This document shows, piece after piece, positions 1-4,823 of a stretch of 5,135 nucleotides of DNA. Position 1 is the stretch's first letter, and each line of letters opens with the position of its first letter. Position numbers and translations under genes: made by a program. The notes beneath the pieces are model-generated. The model was not told where the DNA came from. It made no database searches and saw only the letters and a list, made by a program, of their open reading frames with translations. Origin of the DNA: Treponema sp. (GTDB taxonomy: Bacteria > Spirochaetota > Spirochaetia > Treponematales > Breznakiellaceae); NCBI GenBank assembly GCA_031284105.1, contig JAITAN010000131.1, positions 1 to 5,135 of the forward strand, written 5' to 3'.

Positions 1-14
1 CGGTAGACTTACCG
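1..14. other. small inverted repeat at the left edge
   Basis: Arms CGGTA (1-5) and TACCG (10-14) enclose a 4-nt loop. The left arm starts at the window edge, so the stem may be longer. The stop codon of the short minus-strand ORF at 9-44 lies inside it. No T-run is visible on the right side, and the left side cannot be seen, so a terminator or attenuator role is undecided. Confidence 0.35.
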
Positions 15-44
15 ACAGTGCACAAAAAATAGGTTCTTGCTCAT
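9..44 (-). CDS. 11-codon ORF with full gene-start signals (leader peptide or broken gene start)
   Basis: On the minus strand an ATG at 44-42 is preceded, 5 nt away, by a strong Shine-Dalgarno sequence GAAGGAG (56-50). The frame reads MSKNLFFVHCR and then meets TAA at 11-9. Further upstream a promoter-like pair is present (see 75-103). The signals are better than those of most other candidate starts in the window, yet the product is only 11 residues and the stop falls inside a hairpin. It may be a leader peptide for a gene lying to the left, the decapitated start of a frameshifted gene, or coincidence. No function can be assigned from so short a peptide. Confidence 0.22.
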   Translation of the reverse strand: MSKNLFFVHCR

Positions 45-58
45 AAAAACTCCTTCGC

Positions 59-526
59 GTGCTTAAGCCGGCAGTGTATATGTTTATCCGCATACGCGGG
101 CAACGTCTTTGTTACGGAACCCGCGCGAAAACCGGCGCGCGCGCCGCCCCGTTTTTCGCCGCGCCTAAAGACGGCGGGTCAATGGCTAAAGACGGCGGGT
201 CATTGCCTAAAGACGGAGCCGCATTGTCTAAAGACGGCGGGTCAATATCTAAAGACGCAGCCTCTTTGCCTAAAAACAGCGCGCCATTGCCTAAAGACGC
301 AGGCTCAGTGTCTAAAGACGGCGGGTCATTGCCTAAAGACGGCGGGTCATTGCCTAAAGACGGCGGGTCATTGTCTAAAGACGGCAGGTCATTGCCTAAA
401 GACGCAGCGCCGTTGTCTAAAGACGGAGCCTCATTGCCTAAAGACGGCGCGCCGTTATCTAAAGATAGCGCCTCATTACCTAAAGACAATGCCTCGTTGC
501 CTAAAGACGAAGCCGCAGTGTGTTGA
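59..526 (+). CDS. hypothetical heptapeptide-repeat protein (doubtful)
   Basis: This 155-codon frame starts at GTG 59; an in-frame ATG lies at 80. After a non-repetitive head of about 35 residues it consists of 17 heptapeptides of the form (P/S)KD-x-x-(S/P/A)-L, such as PKDGGSL, then Cys and a stop. Lys is encoded by AAA in all 17 units. The composition is hydrophilic, with no signal peptide or membrane segment seen. Neither start has a Shine-Dalgarno sequence. Because the unit is 21 nt, one open unit makes the whole array open, so the long frame is weak evidence of coding. The minus strand is also open through the array (to about 112), reading SLGNDPP-type heptads, again without a visible ribosome site. 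I do not recognise a family, and a non-coding minisatellite is at least as likely. Confidence 0.25.
   Translation: MLKPAVYMFIRIRGQRLCYGTRAKTGARAAPFFAAPKDGGSMAKDGGSLPKDGAALSKDGGSISKDAASLPKNSAPLPKDAGSVSKDGGSLPKDGGSLPKDGGSLSKDGRSLPKDAAPLSKDGASLPKDGAPLSKDSASLPKDNASLPKDEAAVC
75..103 (-). promoter_or_regulatory. candidate sigma-70 promoter reading leftward
   Basis: Read on the minus strand, TTGCCC (103-98) and TATACA (80-75) are separated by exactly 17 bp. Each hexamer matches the consensus at 4 of 6 positions. The predicted start near 68 is followed by the GAAGGAG site at 56-50 and the ATG at 44, so promoter, ribosome site and start codon are in the right order and spacing. Confidence 0.3.
133..146. 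other. 14-bp perfect GC palindrome with alternating CG core
   Basis: The 14-bp sequence CGGCGCGCGCGCCG equals its own reverse complement, and its middle ten bases alternate G and C. Such a tract can in principle adopt cruciform or Z-form DNA. It sits 18 bp before the first unit of the 21-bp tandem array. A functional role is not shown. Confidence 0.4.
164..520. repeat. 21-bp tandem repeat, 17 units
   Basis: Seventeen contiguous units of exactly 21 bp run from 164 to 520 without any insertion or deletion. The core CTAAAGAC is nearly invariant (exceptions in the sixth unit, which has CTAAAAAC, and the fifteenth, which has CTAAAGAT). The next six bases (GGCGGG in the commonest form) vary most, and the unit ends TCATTG or a close variant. 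Units 8-10 (311-373) are identical except for the first base, so the centre is the most homogeneous part and the last units are the most diverged, as expected for slippage or unequal exchange. The first base of the unit varies between C and T, giving Pro or Ser if read on the plus strand. Confidence 0.95.
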
Positions 527-533
527 GAAAACG

Positions 534-557
534 CCCTGATTCGGCACGAAAACAGGG
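534..557. other. weak hairpin just after the 21-bp array
   Basis: CCCTG (534-538) can pair with CAGGG (553-557) across a 14-nt loop, followed by TATGTTTTTGTTT. The stem is short and the T-run starts a few bases late, so this is at best a poor intrinsic terminator for anything transcribed rightward through the array. Confidence 0.25.
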
Positions 558-600
558 TATGTTTTTGTTTGACTGAACAACAATTATGTGAAAATGTGAT

Positions 601-647
601 AAAAAGGGTGAATTTAGGGCGCAGGGGGCTTCACGCGCCGCCTTTTT
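601..647. terminator. bidirectional terminator-like hairpin
   Basis: AAAAAGG (601-607) pairs perfectly with CCTTTTT (641-647), and inside it GGCGC (618-622) pairs with GCGCC (635-639). The GC stem is followed almost directly by CCTTTTT on the plus strand, and the A-run gives the mirror T-run on the minus strand. The interior mismatched loop on the left (608-617) makes it imperfect. It would insulate the proS operon from transcription coming from the 21-bp array. Confidence 0.45.
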
Positions 648-827
648 GCTAAAATACAATGGGGATCGGGGCCCGGGTTCTGTTCGTATTGCGTACGGCT
701 GCTTTAAACATGGGTATAGTACAGCGGGCGAAGGCGGTTTCCGCGAGTTCTTTTCTCACTATTTTTCTAATATTATTCTAAAAAAGGCGGGCGCGCGCAA
801 TATTCCGGCGTGAATCTCCGCGATTAC
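648..827. other. gene-free stretch upstream of proS
   Basis: No ORF with a ribosome site, no tRNA-like fold and no repeat was found here. It includes a GC patch with overlapping palindromes (around 668-678), an A/T-rich stretch at 749-786 and a short run of alternating GC at 791-798. A TATAGT at 715-720 looks like a -10 box, but its best -35 partner (TTGCGT, 689-694) is 20 bp away, which is too far for a convincing promoter. Confidence 0.5.
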
Positions 828-856
828 TTGCAAAAAGTCTTCCGATACTGTACACT
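828..856 (+). promoter_or_regulatory. promoter of the proS operon, probably giving a leaderless mRNA
   Basis: TTGCAA (828-833) and TACACT (851-856) are separated by exactly 17 bp and match the sigma-70 hexamers at 4 of 6 positions each, including TTG of the -35 and the first TA and last T of the -10. Transcription normally begins about 6-7 bp after the -10 box, which falls at 862-863, the A of the proS ATG or the base before it. No GGAG-like sequence precedes the ATG, which agrees with a leaderless start. Confidence 0.5.
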
Positions 857-862
857 GTCCCC

Positions 863-2680
863 ATGAAATTTTCAGAGACGTTTATTCCGACACTCAGAGA
901 AGTTCCGTCGGATGCGGTGATAGCAAGCCACAGGCTCATGTTTCGCGCGGGTATGCTGCGTAAACTCGCCAACGGATTGTTCGTGTACCTGCCCTTGGGG
1001 CTGCGGGCCTTCCGCAAAGTGGAGAACATCATCCGCGAGGAGATGGACGCGATTGGTTCGCTTGAGATAAAACCGAGCGTGGTGGTGCCGGGTGAATTAT
1101 GGATGGAGTCGGGACGCTGGGAGACTATGGGCGCATCCATGCTAAAGGTTAAAAATAGAACCGGAGCCGCGCTGGTCGTTTCCCCCACGGCCGAAGAAGC
1201 GGTTACGGCCATGATGCGCGATGAATTGTCAAGCTATAAACAACTGCCCGTTTCCGTGTACCAGATCAATACCAAGTACCGCGATGAAATACGCCCGCGT
1301 TACGGCGTCATGCGCGGACGGGAATTCACCATGAAGGATGCATACTCCTACCATGCCGATGAAAAAAGCCTTGACGAAACGTATCAGAAAATGGAGCGCG
1401 CGTACCTGCGGATTTTCAAACGATGCGGACTTACCGTGATACCGGTGCGCGCGGATTCCGGCGCTATGGGAGGGTCCGGCTCCGAAGAGTTCATGGTGGA
1501 AAGCGAGATAGGCGACAATACCCTGCTTTTGTGCCGCTCCTGTACGTATGCGGCCAATGTGGAAAAGGCCGGATGTAAACCGGATGCGCCGATAAACGGG
1601 GCCGCGCCGGATACGCTGCCCCTTGAGCGCATTGCAACGCCTGATGTAAAAACCATCGGCGAGCTTTGCGCGTTTCTGAAAACGGACGCAACGGCGTTTA
1701 TCAAGACGCTTATATACCGCGCGGTGAACGTGGAGCTTGATCTTACGGGCGCGCCCGGCAGCGCGCAGTGGAAGCGCGTCCGGCCCGCGCCCGAAGCGCC
1801 CGCGGTGTATGCGGAGGCGTTTTTCGCGGTATGTATACGGGGCGACCTTGACGTCAATGAGACGAAACTTGCGGCCGCGCTCAATGCCGGAGAAGTAGCG
1901 CTTGCGTCTGACGCGGATGTGGAACGGCTCACGGGCGCGCCCGTGGGCTTTGCCGGCCCCGTAGGGCTTACCGCATTGCCGGTTATTGCCGACGAAACGG
2001 TCGCCGCGCTGCATGACGCGGTTACGGGCGCGCTTGAAAAGGACGCGCATTACCGGCATGTCGCGTACGGCAGGGACGTTGCGCCGTGGCTTGCCGCCGA
2101 TGTCCGTACGGTTAAAGCGGGCGACCGGTGTCCGGCGTGCGGCGGCGAGCTGTACGAGAAAAAAGGCAATGAATTGGGGCATATTTTCAAACTGGGCTGC
2201 AAGTATACCGCACCCATGAACGCGCGTTTCCTTGATGAAAACGGCGCGTCCCGAACGCCGATCATGGGATCTTACGGCATCGGCGTTGACCGCACCCTTG
2301 CTTCGGTCATTGAAGAGCGCCATGACGATGCGGGCATCGTGTGGCCCATGAGCGTTGCGCCTTTTCACGTCATTATCATACCGGTTAAGTATGAAGGCGC
2401 GGTGCGGAGCGTAACCGGCAACATAGCGGCCGCTCTTGAGAAAAACGGCGTTGAAGTACTGGTTGACGACAGGAACGAGCGCATCGGGGTTAAGTTCAAT
2501 GATGCGGATCTTACCGGCGTCCCGTTCCGCGTTGTGGTTGGGGAGAAAAGTCTGGCTTTTGAGAAGCCTTCGGTAGAGGTGAGGCGGAGAGGAGAACAGG
2601 ACGTGAAACTCATACCCGCGGATAGCGTAGGTACTGCGATAGCCGGTATGGTGTTTGATGAACTGATGAAATTAGGATAA
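863..2680 (+). CDS. proS: prolyl-tRNA synthetase, bacterial type with editing domain
   Basis: Cytoplasmic class II aminoacyl-tRNA synthetase that attaches proline to tRNA-Pro. At 605 residues it is longer than the E. coli enzyme (about 570). The catalytic domain opens with the family N-terminus (ASHRLMFRAGMLRKLANGL, 21-39), which fixes the ATG at 863. PTAEE (108-112) stands where E. coli has PTHEE. Motif 2 is TKYRDEIRPRYG (137-148), with R140 as the substrate-binding Arg, then MKDAYSYH. Motif 3 is MGSYGIGVDR (468-477). The inserted editing (INS) domain spans about 225-405 and keeps the Lys (K281, in FIKTL) that matches the editing Lys of E. coli. A proline- and alanine-rich segment (about 287-317) appears additional to E. 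coli. CxxC pairs at 224/227 and 423/426 flank the INS domain and could bind zinc. The C-terminal anticodon-binding domain runs from about 500. There is no Shine-Dalgarno sequence, and the gene is first in a two-gene operon. Confidence 0.97.
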   Translation: MKFSETFIPTLREVPSDAVIASHRLMFRAGMLRKLANGLFVYLPLGLRAFRKVENIIREEMDAIGSLEIKPSVVVPGELWMESGRWETMGASMLKVKNRTGAALVVSPTAEEAVTAMMRDELSSYKQLPVSVYQINTKYRDEIRPRYGVMRGREFTMKDAYSYHADEKSLDETYQKMERAYLRIFKRCGLTVIPVRADSGAMGGSGSEEFMVESEIGDNTLLLCRSCTYAANVEKAGCKPDAPINGAAPDTLPLERIATPDVKTIGELCAFLKTDATAFIKTLIYRAVNVELDLTGAPGSAQWKRVRPAPEAPAVYAEAFFAVCIRGDLDVNETKLAAALNAGEVALASDADVERLTGAPVGFAGPVGLTALPVIADETVAALHDAVTGALEKDAHYRHVAYGRDVAPWLAADVRTVKAGDRCPACGGELYEKKGNELGHIFKLGCKYTAPMNARFLDENGASRTPIMGSYGIGVDRTLASVIEERHDDAGIVWPMSVAPFHVIIIPVKYEGAVRSVTGNIAAALEKNGVEVLVDDRNERIGVKFNDADLTGVPFRVVVGEKSLAFEKPSVEVRRRGEQDVKLIPADSVGTAIAGMVFDELMKLG

Positions 2681-2686
2681 GGAGAG
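2681..2686 (+). promoter_or_regulatory. ribosome binding site of the citrate synthase gene
   Basis: GGAGAG begins on the base after the proS stop codon and lies 3 nt before the ATG at 2690. It fills the whole 9-bp gap between the genes, leaving no room for a promoter, so the downstream gene must be read from the proS transcript or from a promoter inside proS. It contrasts with proS, which has no such site. Confidence 0.85.
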
Positions 2687-2689
2687 AAC

Positions 2690-4027
2690 ATGGCGATTGC
2701 GGACTATCTTTCGGAGTTGACGAGTAATGATTATATTGATGTACGTTTATACGATAAGTACAACGTAAAACGCGGGCTGCGTAATGCGGACGGAAGCGGC
2801 GTGCTGGTGGGCTTGACCCGTGTGGGCGAGGTTCATGGGTACATTATGATCGAAGGCGAAAAGCAGCCTATCGACGGCAAGCTGTTTTACCGCGGTATCG
2901 ATGTGGAGGACCTTGTTGCGGCCGCGGCCCATGAAAAACGTTTTGCGTTTGAAGAAGTCGTGTACCTTCTCATGTTTGGAAAACTGCCGGCTCATAGGCA
3001 GCTTGAGAAGTTCTGCGCGCTTATGGGGGAAAACCGCAGCCTCCCCACGTATTTCAGGCGGGATCATATCATGAAGGCGCCTTCCAGGGATATTATGAAT
3101 AAACTCGCCCAATCGGTGCTGACCCTTTACTCGTTTGATAAAAGAGCCGAAGATCGCTCGCCGGAAAATATTCTCCGCCAGTGCATTGAGCTGATTTCCC
3201 GTCTTCCGGCTATTGTTGCGTATTCCTACATGGCGAAGAAACACTACCTTGATAAGGACAGCCTCATCATCCATGAGCCGAATCCCGCTCAAAATACCGC
3301 GGAAACGATCCTTTCTCTCATTCGGCCGGACCGGCGGTTCTCCCGATTGGAAGCGGAAACCCTTGATTTGGCGTTGGTGCTGCACGCGGAACACGGCGGC
3401 GGCAACAACTCAACGTTTGCGGTACACTTGATTTCTTCTGCGGATACGGACACGTACTCGGCTATTGCCGCGGGCATCGGCTCGCTCAAAGGGTACAAAC
3501 ACGGCGGGGCGAGCGCCAAGGTGATCGCCATGATGGAAGACATCAAGCAGCATATCAATAGATGGGATGATGAAGTCGAAGTGGAAGCCTATCTTGAAAA
3601 GATATTGAAGGGCGAAGCCTACGACAGGACCGGGCTTATTTACGGGCAGGGACATGCGGTGTACACGAAAAGCGACCCGCGCGCCGTATTGCTCCGCGGC
3701 AAGGCCGAGCAACTTGCCAATGAAAAGCAGTTCATGGACGAGTTCAACCTTTACATGCTTATTGAGCAACTTGTGCCGGCCGTGTTCCAGCGGTTGAAGA
3801 ACTCGGACAAAGAAATATGTACAAACGTCGATTTTTACTCGGGCTTTGTGTACAGTATGCTCGGTATACCGGCGGAATTGTACACCCCGATCTTCGCGGT
3901 GAGCCGCGTGGCGGGCTGGTGCGCGCACCGCATGGAAGAAGCCGTTGCCGGCGGGCGCATCATCAGGCCCGCATACAAATGCGTACAAAAACATCTGCCC
4001 TATCCCCCTGTTTCTGAACGGGGGTAA
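2690..4027 (+). CDS. gltA: citrate synthase (Si-type; citrate/2-methylcitrate synthase family)
   Basis: Condenses acetyl-CoA with oxaloacetate to citrate and CoA, in the cytoplasm. The 445-residue length and the long N-terminal arm fit the citrate synthases of anaerobes rather than the shorter E. coli-like form. The catalytic set is complete: H235 (AEHGGGNNSTF), H271 (GYKHGGASAKV) and D381 (NVDFYSG) match the His, His, Asp triad of the family. R406 (AVSRVAGW) and R426 (IIRPAY) are in place for substrate carboxylates. GHAVYTKSDPRA (321-332) is the version of the GHRVY loop that I recall from clostridial-type members. The ATG is fixed by the GGAGAG site that fills the 9-bp gap after proS. It is second in the operon, and no TCA-cycle partner is visible. 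A 2-methylcitrate synthase cannot be excluded from sequence alone, so the symbol is by family. The stop codon overlaps the start of a 23-bp repeat array. Confidence 0.93.
   Translation: MAIADYLSELTSNDYIDVRLYDKYNVKRGLRNADGSGVLVGLTRVGEVHGYIMIEGEKQPIDGKLFYRGIDVEDLVAAAAHEKRFAFEEVVYLLMFGKLPAHRQLEKFCALMGENRSLPTYFRRDHIMKAPSRDIMNKLAQSVLTLYSFDKRAEDRSPENILRQCIELISRLPAIVAYSYMAKKHYLDKDSLIIHEPNPAQNTAETILSLIRPDRRFSRLEAETLDLALVLHAEHGGGNNSTFAVHLISSADTDTYSAIAAGIGSLKGYKHGGASAKVIAMMEDIKQHINRWDDEVEVEAYLEKILKGEAYDRTGLIYGQGHAVYTKSDPRAVLLRGKAEQLANEKQFMDEFNLYMLIEQLVPAVFQRLKNSDKEICTNVDFYSGFVYSMLGIPAELYTPIFAVSRVAGWCAHRMEEAVAGGRIIRPAYKCVQKHLPYPPVSERG
4004..4024 (+). other. hairpin at the end of the citrate synthase gene
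   Basis: CCCCC (4004-4008) pairs with GGGGG (4020-4024) across an 11-nt loop, ending one base before the stop codon. It is followed by TAAGCTCGCC rather than a T-run, so it is not a classical intrinsic terminator. It could stabilise the mRNA 3' end or simply reflect the Pro-Pro and Arg-Gly codons. Confidence 0.35.
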
Positions 4028-4256
4028 GCTCGCCGCCTGTGTATCGGGCGGATCACCGGCGGTGTTGCGGGGCGGGTATACGGGCGGATCATCGGCAGTG
4101 TACAGGGCGGTACATCGATGGTGTACAGAGTGGATATGGAACGGGTATGCGGACGGATCATCGGCGGTGTATCGGGCGAATACGGCTCTGGTATACGAGC
4201 GGATCACCGGCGGTGTATCGGGCGGATATGGGGCGGGTATGCGGACGGATACGGAG
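4026..4256. repeat. 23-bp tandem array with alternating unit types (46-bp higher-order repeat)
   Basis: Units start at 4026 (degenerate), 4049, 4085, 4108, 4131, 4154, 4177, 4200, 4223 and 4246 (cut short). All steps are 23 bp except 4049-4085, which is 36 bp and looks like a 46-bp pair with 10 bp lost. Type A units begin CGGATCAYCGGCGGTGT and end ATCGGG (4049, 4085, 4154, 4200, weaker at 4108). Type B units begin CGGATATGGGGCGGG and end TATGCGGA (4131, 4223, weaker at 4177). From 4108 they alternate A-B-A-B-A-B. Each good A unit holds the near-palindrome CACCG-G-CGGTG or a close variant. A 23-bp period shifts frame at every unit, so the open frames across it are unlikely to be genes. The array begins inside the citrate synthase stop codon and ends where an IS end begins. 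Confidence 0.85.
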
Positions 4257-4282
4257 CGGACTTCCCCCGATGAGAAGGACAG
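4257..4282 (+). repeat. IS3 terminal repeat, left piece
   Basis: This 26-bp stretch matches the one at 4427-4452 at 19 positions, including the blocks TCCCCCG (4263-4269) and AAGGACAG (4275-4282). It lies just outside the OrfB stop codon (4289-4287), where the right end of an IS3-family element on the minus strand should be. It interrupts the 23-bp array, marking the insertion point. Confidence 0.6.
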
Positions 4283-4286
4283 TATA

Positions 4287-4430
4287 TTAAACGGTGCTGC
4301 AATGTGTTAATGCTATCGGTATAGCATAGCCGAGCGCCGTATCTCTACGGCGCTTATTATAATACGATTCTATATACTCACATATCTCTACCCTCTCCTC
4401 CTCTTTCGGGTGTCTCCCTTCCACCTTGAA
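4287..4430 (-). pseudogene. IS3-family transposase OrfB, C-terminal fragment
   Basis: Read on the minus strand the frame ends EICEYIESYYNKRRRDTALG followed by YAIP and 10 more residues. This corresponds to the classic OrfB terminus (IFEYIE-x-FYN-x-x-R-x-HSALGY-x-SP), the end of the DDE integrase domain that cuts and joins DNA in IS3 transposition. Upstream the match continues as KVEGRHPKEEERV and fades at about 4430. The catalytic Asp and Glu residues and everything before them are missing, because the sequence there is replaced by the start of a second IS copy. The His of the HSALGY motif is Asp here (DTALGY). The remaining piece has no start codon of its own and should be inert. Confidence 0.72.
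4311..4354. terminator. two tandem stem-loops inside the OrfB tail, possible terminator
   Basis: TGCTAT (4311-4316) pairs with ATAGCA (4321-4326) over a CGGT loop. AGCGCCGTA (4333-4341) pairs perfectly with TACGGCGCT (4346-4354) over a TCTC loop. The second stem is 9 bp, GC-rich, and followed on the plus strand by TATTATAATA, which is only partly T-rich. It is the first strong hairpin downstream of the citrate synthase gene and could end operon transcription, although it lies about 300 bp beyond the stop codon and within former transposase sequence. Confidence 0.4.
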
Positions 4431-4452
4431 CCTCCCCCGCTTGAAAGGACAG
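4427..4452 (+). repeat. IS3 terminal repeat, right piece (left IS end)
   Basis: Begins TGAACCTCCCCCG and contains AAAGGACAG. It starts with TG, as IS3-family ends do, lies 59 bp upstream of the OrfA start codon, and matches the end at 4257-4282 at 19 of 26 positions. It coincides with the point where the OrfB similarity of the left piece is lost (about 4427-4430), supporting insertion of one element into the other. Confidence 0.62.
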
Positions 4453-4485
4453 GAAGGTACGCCTATGATCAAAGAAGGGAGTATC

Positions 4486-4661
4486 ATGGGAAAAAGAAGC
4501 GTTTTTACGAAAGAGTTTAAGGAACGGGCCGCGGAACCGGCCCGCAACACAAAGCGGAAGCGGGCGTGCCCAAGACCTCGGCATAAACCGGAATATGCCG
4601 GCACGATGGATGCGGGAGATGAAGCGGAGTGAAGCGGGACCTATGAAAGCTTTCACCGGTA
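4486..4661 (+). pseudogene. IS3-family transposase OrfA, N-terminal fragment with frameshift
   Basis: OrfA is the helix-turn-helix DNA-binding subunit of IS3-type transposases. The fragment starts at ATG 4486 with a good AAGGGAG site (4475-4481) and reads MGKRSVFTKEFKERAAEPAR followed by NT, typical of the OrfA N-terminus. The frame then has to shift by one: the continuation SGSGRAQDLGINRNMPARWM and the following REMKRSEAGPMKAFTG are read from 4553, one base out of phase. Removing one A from the AAA at 4551-4553 restores a continuous NTSGSG. The unshifted frame runs to an unrelated stop at about 4632. OrfA similarity ends near 4660, where the long duplicated repeat starts, so the C-terminal leucine-zipper half and all of OrfB are missing. 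About 58 of the roughly 100 usual residues remain. Confidence 0.78.
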
Positions 4662-4693
4662 GCCGAAGTCCGGCTCAACCGGCGGCGCCGCCG

Positions 4694-4717
4694 ATGACGG
4701 CATCCCGCACCCGTCAT
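4694..4717. other. stem-loop in copy A
   Basis: ATGACGG (4694-4700) and CCGTCAT (4711-4717) form a perfect 7-bp stem with a 10-nt loop. It is conserved in copy B (4954-4977), where the only difference in this span, at 4962, falls in the loop, so the stem is intact in both. Confidence 0.55.
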
Positions 4718-4780
4718 GGACAGCCGGTCAAAGGCAACGGCGGACACGGCGGCATCCACCGGCGCATAGGCGGCTGCGGT

Positions 4781-4814
4781 CAAGGCGGGGAAGAACGCCG
4801 CCTGTCCCGCCTTG
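4781..4814. other. 9-bp stem-loop in copy A
   Basis: CAAGGCGGG (4781-4789) pairs perfectly with CCCGCCTTG (4806-4814) over a 16-nt loop. The same structure is present unchanged in copy B (5041-5074). It is the strongest hairpin in the repeat. The following bases TTCGTT are not a terminator T-run. Confidence 0.6.
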
Positions 4815-4823
4815 TTCGTTCAC

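Larger units (their letters stand above)
4257..4661. mobile_element. remnant of two IS3-family elements, back to back
   Basis: Two pieces of an IS3-family element are joined. The left piece (4257 to about 4426) carries an IS end and, on the minus strand, the C-terminal tail of the OrfB transposase. The right piece (about 4427-4661) carries the same kind of IS end in the same orientation and, on the plus strand, the first part of OrfA. A single IS has its two ends inverted with OrfA and OrfB on one strand, so this arrangement needs two elements, or an element plus a rearrangement. The simplest reading is that the second copy inserted into the OrfB gene of the first and both then decayed. Neither piece can make a transposase. 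Confidence 0.7.

Noticed and set aside
164..520. CRISPR array
   Set aside because: Units are contiguous 21-mers without unique spacers, and no cas-like gene is present.
735..756. Terminator from GCGG/CCGC followed by T-rich sequence
   Set aside because: The stem is only 4 bp and the T-run is interrupted and displaced.
844..849. GATACT as the -10 box of proS
   Set aside because: No acceptable -35 hexamer lies 16-18 bp upstream; TTGCAA is only 10 bp away. TACACT at 851 has the correct spacing.
1229..2368. 379-codon open frame antisense to proS
   Set aside because: It lies wholly inside a confident, conserved gene. Its translation is rich in Arg and low in complexity, with no domain recognised, and it has no ribosome site that I can see. 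Long antisense frames are common opposite genes with G/C-rich third positions.
3410..4207. 265-codon open frame on the minus strand through the 23-bp array and the end of citrate synthase
   Set aside because: Half of it is the shadow of the citrate synthase gene and half is the 23-bp array read in shifting frames. No ribosome site or domain is seen.
4039..4310. Plus-strand open frames over the 23-bp array with Tyr/Arg/Gly-rich repeats
   Set aside because: A 23-bp period changes frame at each unit, so the repeat is not maintained at the protein level. Nothing resembles a ribosome site or a known protein.
4774..4796. Possible right end of the second IS3 element inside repeat copy A
   Set aside because: TCAAGGCGGGGAAG partly resembles the reverse complement of the IS end, but the match needs a gap and lacks the AAGGACAG block. 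It is too weak in GC-rich sequence.
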